64,000 bases of DNA, taken from the NCBI RefSeq assembly GCF_029277305.1, contig NZ_CP119526.1. One strand, written 5' to 3'. Positions 16,779 to 24,583 of this stretch are shown here, piece by piece; position 1 is the stretch's first letter, and the number at the start of each line of letters is the position of its first letter. Position numbers and translations under genes: made by a program. Under the pieces are notes generated by a model. It saw nothing but the letters and a program-made list of their open reading frames with translations. It did not search any database and was not told where the DNA came from. Origin of the DNA: Guptibacillus hwajinpoensis (GTDB taxonomy: Bacteria > Bacillota > Bacilli > Bacillales > Guptibacillaceae).

Positions 16779-17978
16779 ATGTATTCAAAGATTGTTTTTA
16801 CTCCGTTAAGTTATACAGGCTGGGGCTCACTTGAACAGCTGCTCCCAGAGGTTGAGAAATATTCACCCCAGAGAATTCTCGTTGTGACTGACCCTGCTCT
16901 AGAAAAGATCGGACTAGTTGATCGCGTGCGGGAACCGTTAGAACAAGCCGGCTATACGGTTGATGTCTATACCGATACCGTTCCTGAGCCTCCTCTTGCT
17001 GTTGGTGAGAAACTCGTAACTTATACAAGGGACAACGCATTTAATCTTATCATTGGTCTTGGAGGCGGGAGTGCCCTTGATCTTGCTAAATTAACGGCCG
17101 TTCTTTCAAGTCACGAAGGATCTGTTGCTGACTACCTTAATTTATCAGGCAGTAGACAGATTATAGAAAAAGGACTTCCCAAACTATTAATTCCTACAAC
17201 AGCAGGTACAGGATCAGAAGTAACAAATATCTCTGTTCTCTCACTTGATCGAACAAAAGATGTTGTCGCACATGACTACCTACTTGCTGATGCAGCCATT
17301 GTGGATCCTGAATTAACAATTTCAGTTCCATCTAAAGTAACTGCAGCAACCGGCATTGATGCCCTAACACACGCCATTGAAGCCTATATATCTGTTAATG
17401 CGAACCCAACAACTGACGGACTTGCTCTACAGGCGATTCGACTGATCAGTCGCTCGATTAGACGAGCTGTTGTAAACGGAGAAGACAAGGAAGCGCGTAT
17501 TGATTTGAGCAATGGGAGTTATATCGCTGGTCTCGCTTTCTTTAATGCAGGCGTTGCAGGCGTCCATGCACTCGCCTATCCTCTTGGTGGACAATTTCAT
17601 CTTTCTCATGGTGATTCGAATGCGGTTCTTCTTCCATATGTCATGGGTTACATACGAAAAAGTTGTGCAAAACGAATGAACGACATCCTTAATGCGCTTG
17701 GAGGAAACTCCCAGTATTTATCTGAAGCAGAAGGTTCTTACGAGTGCGTCCGAGAGCTCCAACGACTCCTTCGAGACGTAGGCATTCCAGAAACGTTAGG
17801 CGGATTCAATATTCCAGTATCCGCACTCGATTCATTAACAGAAGATGGAGTGAAGCAACAAAGATTGCTTGCTAGAAGCCCACTTCCTCTTCATAAGGAA
17901 GATATTCGCGCCATTTATCAATCTGCATTTGATGGAGAGATCGTTGAACAGACACATTCCAATATTCATCATCCATAA
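16779..17978 (+). CDS. Iron-containing alcohol dehydrogenase
   Basis: A 399-residue group III NAD(P)-dependent dehydrogenase. The dinucleotide loop GGGSALDLAK (95-104) and PTTAGTGSEVT (139-149) are present. All four metal ligands can be placed: D194, H198 (GIDALTHAIEAY), H263 (GVHALAYPLGG) and H277 (LSHGDSN). The gene starts at ATG behind GAGGAGG. Substrates in this family range from ethanol and butanol to lactaldehyde and 1,3-propanediol, and the sequence does not decide between them. It appears monocistronic, followed by a small membrane ORF and a terminator. Confidence 0.92.
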   Translation: MYSKIVFTPLSYTGWGSLEQLLPEVEKYSPQRILVVTDPALEKIGLVDRVREPLEQAGYTVDVYTDTVPEPPLAVGEKLVTYTRDNAFNLIIGLGGGSALDLAKLTAVLSSHEGSVADYLNLSGSRQIIEKGLPKLLIPTTAGTGSEVTNISVLSLDRTKDVVAHDYLLADAAIVDPELTISVPSKVTAATGIDALTHAIEAYISVNANPTTDGLALQAIRLISRSIRRAVVNGEDKEARIDLSNGSYIAGLAFFNAGVAGVHALAYPLGGQFHLSHGDSNAVLLPYVMGYIRKSCAKRMNDILNALGGNSQYLSEAEGSYECVRELQRLLRDVGIPETLGGFNIPVSALDSLTEDGVKQQRLLARSPLPLHKEDIRAIYQSAFDGEIVEQTHSNIHHP

Positions 17979-18033
17979 TTTTAATGATTGATACGTAACT
18001 TCATAGGGAACACGTATAGGAAAAGCAGAACTG

Positions 18034-18210
18034 GTGGTGTATCCTTTGGGCTATTTTTTACTTCTCATTCTTTCACTCGCAATTCTTATTTTTCTAATAC
18101 GGGTGCCATTAACTGAGCGCTTTCCCCCTGCTATTCGGAAAATGGGGATTGTCTTCCTCGTTGGGTTATCTGTTATATTTCTAGTACTACTGATTGGATC
18201 ATTTTTATAG
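18034..18210 (+). CDS. Possible 58-residue two-TM protein
   Basis: An open frame begins with two GTG codons and reads VVYPLGYFLLLILSLAILIF, then a basic loop (RVPLTERFPPAIRKM) and a second hydrophobic stretch ending IGSFL. Two membrane spans with a positively charged turn look like a genuine small membrane protein. A strong terminator starts 10 bp after its stop. The ribosome site is poor and there is no ATG, so translation is uncertain. I do not recognise the family. Confidence 0.4.
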   Translation: MVYPLGYFLLLILSLAILIFLIRVPLTERFPPAIRKMGIVFLVGLSVIFLVLLIGSFL

Positions 18211-18219
18211 CACTCTAAA

Positions 18220-18251
18220 AAAGCAGGGGTGAGATATCTCGCCCCTGCTTT
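18220..18251. terminator. Bidirectional terminator
   Basis: AAAGCAGGGG-GAGATATCTC-CCCCTGCTTT forms a near-perfect long stem with flanking A and T runs. It ends the AEP operon from the right and anything reading from the left. Confidence 0.85.
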
Positions 18252-18261
18252 CAAATCCTTC

Positions 18262-18672
18262 TCAACTTTCCAAAAGGAATGGAGTATTTTGTTCATCCAT
18301 ACACCGAAGTAGCCTTTCCTTATACCGTTCAAGTTTAATTTTGCTTAGAGATTCTCCACGTGTAAAATAACCCACATCCCACGTTTCATTTGATAAGCTT
18401 AGCTCTCCACTTATAGGTCTTCCCTTAAAAACAAACACGTTCAGTCTTTTTGAACTGATTTGTTCAACACCAACTAAATCAGTGACTTGGATTTCAATCC
18501 CGGATTCTTCTCTCACTTCTCGTGTTGCAGCATGCTGTAGTGTTTCTTCTTTATCAACGTATCCCCCAGGAAACTCCCACCCTCTATTAGGATTTTTAAC
18601 CAGTAGAATGTCACCCTCTTCATTTACTACCATCACAACTACGGCTATTTTATATAAAACCAACTTGCGCAC
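18262..18672 (-). CDS. Nudix hydrolase
   Basis: A protein of about 136 residues with a complete Nudix box, G37-x5-E43-x7-R51-E52-x2-E55-E56 (TREVREESG). It should hydrolyse a nucleoside diphosphate-linked compound; the substrate is unknown. It is the last gene of the phosphonate operon. The upstream stop TAG is part of the TAGGAGGA ribosome site. The GTG at 18670-18672 is only 1-2 bases from that site; an in-frame TTG at 18661-18663 has better spacing, so the start is uncertain. Position suggests it may act on a CMP- or CDP-linked intermediate, but a housekeeping MutT role is equally possible. Confidence 0.85.
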   Translation of the reverse strand: MRKLVLYKIAVVVMVVNEEGDILLVKNPNRGWEFPGGYVDKEETLQHAATREVREESGIEIQVTDLVGVEQISSKRLNVFVFKGRPISGELSLSNETWDVGYFTRGESLSKIKLERYKERLLRCMDEQNTPFLLES

Positions 18673-18677
18673 TCCTC

Positions 18678-20504
18678 CTATCCATTAAGATATTGATCAA
18701 GAAGAGTAAGAAAACACTCCATGTCTTTGTATGTGATATCGCCTATATTTGCTACTCGAAATGTATTTAAATTGTCTATTTTACCAGGATAGATCGTGAA
18801 CCCACGTTCATATAGAAAATCATGCAGCTTATTAAAATCGTAGCCTTTGTGTGGAGGTTCAACAATGGATGTAATAATTCTAGAATGATTGGCTTCATCA
18901 ATTAAATGCGTCAAACCTAATGCCTTTATTCCCTTCAGGAGCGTTTGCCAGGATTTCGAGTATCTATTATATCTCTTCTCAATACCCTCCCACTGCGTTT
19001 CCAATATCGCTTGCTCGAGAGCATAAAGGGTCTGAACAGGCGGAGTAAATCGCATTTGCTTCGTTTTAACAAAATGCTCATATTGTTCATATAGATTCAG
19101 ATATAAATTTCGTGGCTTAATTTCCTTAATCTTATCAAGTTGCTCATTATTTGCTATGACAAACGAGACGCCTGCCATCCCCTGAAGATTTTTGTTCGAG
19201 CTTGCTGCAAGATAACTAATGTTCATGCGTTTCATCTCAATAGGGATCGCACCATACGAACTCATCGCATCAACAATCATAGCAACGTTGTATTTCTTGC
19301 ATATGTTCCCAACTGCTTCAATGTTATTTAACAATCCTGTTGTTGTTTCACAATGAACAATTACAAGGTGAGAAATCGTAACTCCTGCATTCTTTATAAG
19401 CAATTCTAGCTTAGTTAAATCTATAGCACTCTCAAGTGGTGATCGATATTCAAGCACATTTAGTCCATAGACCGTTGCTATCTTCAGTATTCGTTTACCA
19501 TATGCACCATTGTTTACAATGACAATTGCTTCTTTATCAACAACAGAACTTAGAATGGACTCAACAGCTGCTGTACCCGATCCACCAAACAAAATAGTCG
19601 AATACTCATTAGGATTTCCAACAAATTCAGTAAGTGCATGTGAAACAAAAGTCATCGTTTCTCCAAAGTCCTGTTCTCTTGGGCAAATGTCTGCTACAAG
19701 CTGTGCATGTTTTACTGTATCTGTTGTGGTTGCAGGTCCTGGATTCAATAAGATCTTTCGTTCGACGGGATAACAGGATTCCCTTGCCTTAATAAGTGGG
19801 GCAATCAGGCTAACAGCTCTTTGCAAGTGTTTTTCATCGTCTACCTCACACCAGACTAAATTGCGTACGTTCTGAACATATAAGTCTACTTCTTTTGCGA
19901 TTTGAACAAGACCATCTTCATAGTGAAGATCCTTACTCGATTGAAACATCTGACTCCCTTTCTTACATAAGGTTTTGAATGTAGGAAGAGAGAGCTTTGA
20001 TATCCCTACGAGCTCAGCATATACTGAATTCAACTCATTAGATTTCTTTGACATCTTAATAAGGTTTTGATTCTTATCTACTTCAATAAACACTTCATCT
20101 CCCGATCTAGTTAGCTCACTTGCCAGGATGGTATCTGGTTGTTTGTTAGAAAGTATAGTCTGCAAAGCCTTCTTCTCATAAAGTAAATCGGATTCAAGAA
20201 GCAAGAAATCGTCTTGAACATACGATTCCATTTGATAGAGTGTGAACATGCTTCCACTTGTGTTGTAATCTGGATTATTAATACAACTAATCTGTGTATA
20301 TTTTTGAGTTAAACGTTCATATTCTTCTTTTTTGTAACCAGTTCCAATATAGATATTCTCGATTCCCGCTTCCAGCAATTTTTCAATCGAATGTTCAATG
20401 AGAGGCTTTCCTTCGATCGTTAAAAATCCTTTAGGACGTCCCTCGCTTCGATCCCGGATGCGACTCCCCATACCTGCCGCTAAAATAACAGCTGTTTTAA
20501 TCAC
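18678..20504 (-). CDS. Fused CTP:phosphonate cytidylyltransferase (PntC-like) and AEP transaminase
   Basis: A 608-residue fusion. Residues 1-240 are a nucleotidyltransferase: LAAGMGSRIR (8-17), RPKGF (23-27), metal Asp in ESDLLYE (D106) and a second acidic site near VDDEKHL (221-227). Residues 248-608 are an AEP-pyruvate transaminase: LLNPGPATTT (252-261), phosphate-binding GGSGTAA (307-313) and PLP lysine K438 in SSNKNLQG. Known PntC-AEPT fusions make 2-aminoethylphosphonate from phosphonoacetaldehyde and activate it as CMP-AEP. PEP mutase and phosphonopyruvate decarboxylase lie directly upstream, and the start overlaps the decarboxylase by 8 bp. In degradative clusters the transaminase stands alone with a phosphonatase, which is absent here, so the direction is biosynthetic. 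Confidence 0.9.
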   Translation of the reverse strand: MIKTAVILAAGMGSRIRDRSEGRPKGFLTIEGKPLIEHSIEKLLEAGIENIYIGTGYKKEEYERLTQKYTQISCINNPDYNTSGSMFTLYQMESYVQDDFLLLESDLLYEKKALQTILSNKQPDTILASELTRSGDEVFIEVDKNQNLIKMSKKSNELNSVYAELVGISKLSLPTFKTLCKKGSQMFQSSKDLHYEDGLVQIAKEVDLYVQNVRNLVWCEVDDEKHLQRAVSLIAPLIKARESCYPVERKILLNPGPATTTDTVKHAQLVADICPREQDFGETMTFVSHALTEFVGNPNEYSTILFGGSGTAAVESILSSVVDKEAIVIVNNGAYGKRILKIATVYGLNVLEYRSPLESAIDLTKLELLIKNAGVTISHLVIVHCETTTGLLNNIEAVGNICKKYNVAMIVDAMSSYGAIPIEMKRMNISYLAASSNKNLQGMAGVSFVIANNEQLDKIKEIKPRNLYLNLYEQYEHFVKTKQMRFTPPVQTLYALEQAILETQWEGIEKRYNRYSKSWQTLLKGIKALGLTHLIDEANHSRIITSIVEPPHKGYDFNKLHDFLYERGFTIYPGKIDNLNTFRVANIGDITYKDMECFLTLLDQYLNG

Positions 20505-21624
20505 CTAAAAACACCTGCAATCTCTCTTTCACTTCATAGGGCTTTAGGGTCGGTCGTCCAAGAGATGACTTGCTTCCACCTGCAATACGCATATATAGAA
20601 AAGTTAATTTTGGATCCTGTCTCCAGCTTTCAATGTGCTCCTTTAACTCTTCTAGAGTGTGAACATAGATTGCTCGGTCATACCCGCATGCTGAAGCAAC
20701 TTCCACAAAATCGACGTTGGCTGAAACGGTTTGCTGTCCCCCGGTTGAGTCATGCATGTTATTGTCGAGAAGAATGTGTAGCAAATTAGGTGGAGAACAA
20801 TAGCCATTTGTAGGTAAATTACCGAGCCTCATTAGTAATGCACCATCCCCATCAATTGCGATAACTGATTTATCCTCTCTCGCAAGCGCAAGACCTAACC
20901 CTATTGAACTAACACACCCCATCGATCCAACCATATAGAGATTATTAGCTGCATCTTCAATGTCATAAAGTTCTCTTCCCGTTTTTCCAGTCGTTGCTAG
21001 CTGAAGTGTTTGATCGTCTTTTAAAGAATTGATTTCACATAAAGCTCCATACCTCGTTGGAAGCTGGTCTTCACGACTTTTATGAGAAGCCAATGACGTC
21101 GTTACTTTCGTATCTTGAGCTTGAAGAATCACAGGTTCAAAGGTGCCTTTTTTCACTATGAAAAAGTAAGGTTCATTCCGCTCAACCTTTTCATTAGCTC
21201 GATGCAATTGTTGCTTCGCTTCTTCTAGATTAGTTGATAAGTAATCCCAACTAATCTTCAGTAGATCAAGGGTATGAGGAGTGATCTCTCCCATTAATTC
21301 ATGCTGCGGTTCATCTTGGACACCAGGTTCCCCTCGCAAACTAACAAACCCTAGTATTGGAATTTGAAACGGTTGTATGAGCGAAACGAGTGGAGAAACC
21401 GCATTCGTTAATCCTGAATTTTGCATTAATACAACAGACTTCTTTTGACCTAATGCAGCTCCAGCAACGATCGCTACAGCTTCACCTTCATTCGTAGCTG
21501 CAACATATTCACATTCATTGATTGCGTAATTAATGAAATGCTTTAAATAAGAACAAGGAACGCCACTATAGAAATCAAACCCCAGTCGTTTTAATTCAGC
21601 GCCATACTCAGGAAGTGAAATCAC
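20497..21624 (-). CDS. aepY: Phosphonopyruvate decarboxylase
   Basis: A 375-residue ThDP enzyme that converts phosphonopyruvate to phosphonoacetaldehyde, the irreversible step that drives C-P bond formation. The N-terminal half has FYSGVPCSYLK and ATNEGEAVAIVAGA with the cofactor-activating Glu (E46/E48). The C-terminal half carries the ThDP/Mg motif GDGALLMRLG (259-268) and N288. The length matches known Ppd enzymes. It follows PEP mutase with a 6-bp gap and overlaps the AEP transaminase fusion by 8 bp, in pathway order. Confidence 0.93.
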   Translation of the reverse strand: MISLPEYGAELKRLGFDFYSGVPCSYLKHFINYAINECEYVAATNEGEAVAIVAGAALGQKKSVVLMQNSGLTNAVSPLVSLIQPFQIPILGFVSLRGEPGVQDEPQHELMGEITPHTLDLLKISWDYLSTNLEEAKQQLHRANEKVERNEPYFFIVKKGTFEPVILQAQDTKVTTSLASHKSREDQLPTRYGALCEINSLKDDQTLQLATTGKTGRELYDIEDAANNLYMVGSMGCVSSIGLGLALAREDKSVIAIDGDGALLMRLGNLPTNGYCSPPNLLHILLDNNMHDSTGGQQTVSANVDFVEVASACGYDRAIYVHTLEELKEHIESWRQDPKLTFLYMRIAGGSKSSLGRPTLKPYEVKERLQVFLGD

Positions 21625-21630
21625 ATTTTT

Positions 21631-23139
21631 TCACCCCTTATCCCGTATCGATAAATAGGTTTTACGATCTAACCACGAGCTTTTAATGTAGGTCACAGAG
21701 ATAGAATGCGAGCTTTGAATATGATTTAGAAGATCTGCAAAAGTAAGTTGGTCAAAATTCGATTTCGCACCTAAAATCTCAAGAGATTCCTTTAGAACCT
21801 CTGCTCCTTTTCCTTTGACCCTCCACAATCCAAAAAACTCTCCATGAATTTGGTCTTCACTTAGACTCGTATCAACTTCAACGAGATTAACAGACTGATC
21901 ATATAGCTCACGAGAATAGGGAATGTCAGCTTTCACATAGTAACCTGACTCTTTGTTCGCATCATAATCAACATCAACAACAATCGAAATATCATGATCA
22001 GTAGCCAGTAACTCAGTCAGGACGTGAGGTTTATACATCATCTCGCTGTGACTTATGATGACATCACCGTTAATTTTTTCTTTTGCACGATGTAGAAATT
22101 CCAACTCATCACCTTGAGGCATACTGGCCCCTTCTCCATCTTCATCTGTGTCTCCTATTACAGAAACATGATGTATGTTGTGAGACTTCAGTTGGGCTAT
22201 TTGATCAGTTAGAGTCTGCTGATTCTCTACGCCTTTATTAAGGATAATTGAATGAATAGTTGCTTCAGAACCTTTTAGATAGATGCTTTCAGCATGAGCA
22301 AGCTCTTCTGCACCTTGAAGTTGAAAAATTTCATCTACAGATGTAACGTTACCTTCCACATTAGCAAGGCTTTCCTCGAGGAAGATTTGGTTAGACGTCC
22401 TTTGCATCGCTTTAATAGAAGCTCGTAAATTATGATTCGCCCATATGGCCACACTTACGCCTATATCACGGAAGCGTTCAGTAGGTACTGAATAGTATTT
22501 GGTTGGTACAATTACAACCGGTAAACGATCTCCCCACTCCTTCATAAAGGCCTCAATTTCCAGACTATCCGATCGCTTGCTATGCATAAGAATCGCATCA
22601 CTTCCTGCTAACCTATAAGCCTCAGCGCGTTTCAGAGCCTCTTGAAGTCCCCAGCCCGCAATTAACGCTTCAACTCGCGACACTACAACAAAATCATCGT
22701 CCGTTTGACTATCTTTCATCGCTTTAATCTTGCCACAGAATTCATCAATACGGGCAAGCGGTTGCGCTTCACCTTTAATAAAAGAATTTGTCTTTGGGAA
22801 AATTTTATCTTCAATACAAACCCCGGCAATATCACGCTGCTCTAGCTTCTTTACAAGTCTTCTAGCATTATTAAAATTTCCATACCCCGTATCCCCATCA
22901 AGAAGGATTGGAATAGATGTCGCATCACTCATAAACTCTAAAACGTCTAAAACCTGTGTCCATGACGCCTCATTGTTGTCTCTTACACCTAATGATGCTG
23001 AAATTGATAATCCACTGCCCCATATCCCTTTAAAGCCAGCTTCTTCTACGATTTTTGCAGAAAGGGCATGGTGGGCTTCCATAATATATTCTAACGATGA
23101 GCTTGTAATGATGTTTCTAAGTTGTGTTGTTTTCCTCAT
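21631..23139 (-). CDS. aepX: Phosphoenolpyruvate mutase with C-terminal NTase-like domain
   Basis: Isomerises phosphoenolpyruvate to phosphonopyruvate, creating the C-P bond. The PEP-mutase motif EDKIFPKTNS (110-119) distinguishes it from isocitrate lyase and methylisocitrate lyase relatives; DGDTGYG (81-87) holds metal-binding acids. I start at ATG 23137-23139 behind AGAGGTG; the GTG three codons earlier lies inside that ribosome site. At 502 residues it is about 200 longer than a bare mutase. The extra C-terminal part looks like a nucleotidyltransferase domain (SVIGDTDEDG, GEFFGLWRVKGKG) without the GxGxR-K activation loop, so it is probably not catalytic. It is cotranscribed with the Mur-like gene 24 bp upstream. 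Confidence 0.93.
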   Translation of the reverse strand: MRKTTQLRNIITSSSLEYIMEAHHALSAKIVEEAGFKGIWGSGLSISASLGVRDNNEASWTQVLDVLEFMSDATSIPILLDGDTGYGNFNNARRLVKKLEQRDIAGVCIEDKIFPKTNSFIKGEAQPLARIDEFCGKIKAMKDSQTDDDFVVVSRVEALIAGWGLQEALKRAEAYRLAGSDAILMHSKRSDSLEIEAFMKEWGDRLPVVIVPTKYYSVPTERFRDIGVSVAIWANHNLRASIKAMQRTSNQIFLEESLANVEGNVTSVDEIFQLQGAEELAHAESIYLKGSEATIHSIILNKGVENQQTLTDQIAQLKSHNIHHVSVIGDTDEDGEGASMPQGDELEFLHRAKEKINGDVIISHSEMMYKPHVLTELLATDHDISIVVDVDYDANKESGYYVKADIPYSRELYDQSVNLVEVDTSLSEDQIHGEFFGLWRVKGKGAEVLKESLEILGAKSNFDQLTFADLLNHIQSSHSISVTYIKSSWLDRKTYLSIRDKG

Positions 23140-23163
23140 ATCGGTCACCTCTATTTGAACTCC

Positions 23164-24558
23164 TTACAGGATGAGCTTATTTCTCAATTCTTGAAAAGAC
23201 GGTTGTTTCATAACACGGTGCGTTACTTTCAACAAAATCGTCGTATCTTTATTCAAATGAGGTTGCAATACCTTGAATACCTCATCACCAGTTTCGCAAA
23301 AGTGAACCTTTTCTTGCTCCATTCCAGCTTTTATTGCTGCATGACCGATTTCTTCAGCTCTCTCTCCGACAATGATCAACAAATCAATTTTTGCCTCAGC
23401 TGCTTTTTGCCCCATTTGTTCATATTGTTCAGTAGCATACTTGCCCTTCCCCAACTGAGGCATATATCCTAATAGACCTATCGATTTCTTACCATCTGTA
23501 ACGGCCGAGAGTACGTCAAGACCAGTCGCCATTGAAAGAGGTGCAGAATTCCATGTGTCGTCAATTATGGTCGATCCATTAGCTCCTTTTTTAAACTCAA
23601 GATGCTCTTTCACTTGCTTATACGACGCCAGCCGTTTAAGCGTTATCGGAATATCAACGCCAACTGATGAGACAGCAGCGATCGCTGCAAGTGCATTGTA
23701 AATATTGTGAATGCCATAGCCAGGGACGAATGCATCATAACTCTTTCCTTTGTGGAGGAGAGTAAACGCCATTCCACCTGAATCATATCGAGCATTTATT
23801 GCACGGTAATGGCATTTTTCGTTCATTCCGATATGGATAGCATTTGGAAAACGGCTAAGATCAAGAACCTGACGAATATTCTTGTCATCTGAATTTAGAA
23901 TGAGCGTTCCATCCTCCGGTAACCCTTCCACAATTTCACCTTTTGCTTTCATGTATTCTTCTGGCGTATCGCAATCAGCTAAATGGTGAACACCTATGTT
24001 TAACAAAACACGGATTTGCGGCTTGAAGTACCGGCAGGCAACTCGTAAATAGCCGGGATAGGCAACTGGCATCTCAAACACTGCGACTTCCGTATCATCG
24101 TCTAGTTTATTTAAATAGCGGAGATTCACAGACATTGAATTCATACTCATCCAAGTTGCTGTCACATTGAAATCTTCTAATAGTATTTGTCGGACCATTT
24201 CTTTCGTTGTTGTTTTACCACAAGTACCAGTTATTCCGATGATAGGGAAATCAAAAAGGTTCCGATAATACTCAACGAATTTCCAATAATCTTCTTTTAA
24301 GTGTTCAGTTTGAATCAATATGATGTTTTCTCCCAAATCAATGCATTTGTCTGGACGATCCGTTATAACAACTACAACTTCATATTTTATCCAATATTTA
24401 CCTTTAATACGTTCATGATCGAGATGGAATAATAGGGTATGATCTTCAATATCTTTCTTCGTGCGATTTACAACGTGATGGATCATCGGGTCTCCGGAAC
24501 CTTGGATAACCTGACCGTCAGTAAGCTTGAGAATTTCGCTTAACCTTAAGTTTCTCAC
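23164..24558 (-). CDS. MurF-like amino acid/peptide ligase
   Basis: A 464-residue member of the Mur ligase superfamily, closest in layout to MurF. A short N-terminal substrate domain has LRLSEILKLTDGQVI. The ATP loop is GITGTCGKTTTKE (108-120), and the central domain carries EYMKAKGEIVEGLP with the usual lysine. The C-terminal domain starts near FKKGANGSTIIDDTWNSAP. It should form an amide bond through an acyl-phosphate. It is not in the dcw cluster, and sits between an amidoligase/ATP-grasp fusion and PEP mutase with 24-25 bp gaps. It is therefore probably a dedicated biosynthetic ligase, not the cell-wall MurF. Substrates are unknown. Confidence 0.87.
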   Translation of the reverse strand: MRNLRLSEILKLTDGQVIQGSGDPMIHHVVNRTKKDIEDHTLLFHLDHERIKGKYWIKYEVVVVITDRPDKCIDLGENIILIQTEHLKEDYWKFVEYYRNLFDFPIIGITGTCGKTTTKEMVRQILLEDFNVTATWMSMNSMSVNLRYLNKLDDDTEVAVFEMPVAYPGYLRVACRYFKPQIRVLLNIGVHHLADCDTPEEYMKAKGEIVEGLPEDGTLILNSDDKNIRQVLDLSRFPNAIHIGMNEKCHYRAINARYDSGGMAFTLLHKGKSYDAFVPGYGIHNIYNALAAIAAVSSVGVDIPITLKRLASYKQVKEHLEFKKGANGSTIIDDTWNSAPLSMATGLDVLSAVTDGKKSIGLLGYMPQLGKGKYATEQYEQMGQKAAEAKIDLLIIVGERAEEIGHAAIKAGMEQEKVHFCETGDEVFKVLQPHLNKDTTILLKVTHRVMKQPSFQELRNKLIL

Positions 24559-24583
24559 CTGTCATCACCTACCGTCTTTTTTT

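Noticed and set aside
18051..18332. Minus-strand frame of 93 residues after the Nudix gene
   Set aside because: It crosses a strong terminator and overlaps the Nudix gene in another frame; no recognisable protein features.
18678..20504. Phosphonate degradation pathway
   Set aside because: AEP transaminase also occurs in degradation, but there is no phosphonoacetaldehyde hydrolase or C-P lyase, and PEP mutase plus the decarboxylase point to synthesis.
23164..24558. Housekeeping MurF
   Set aside because: It is outside a division/cell-wall cluster, tightly linked to special-metabolism genes and diverged at the N terminus; a dedicated ligase is more likely.
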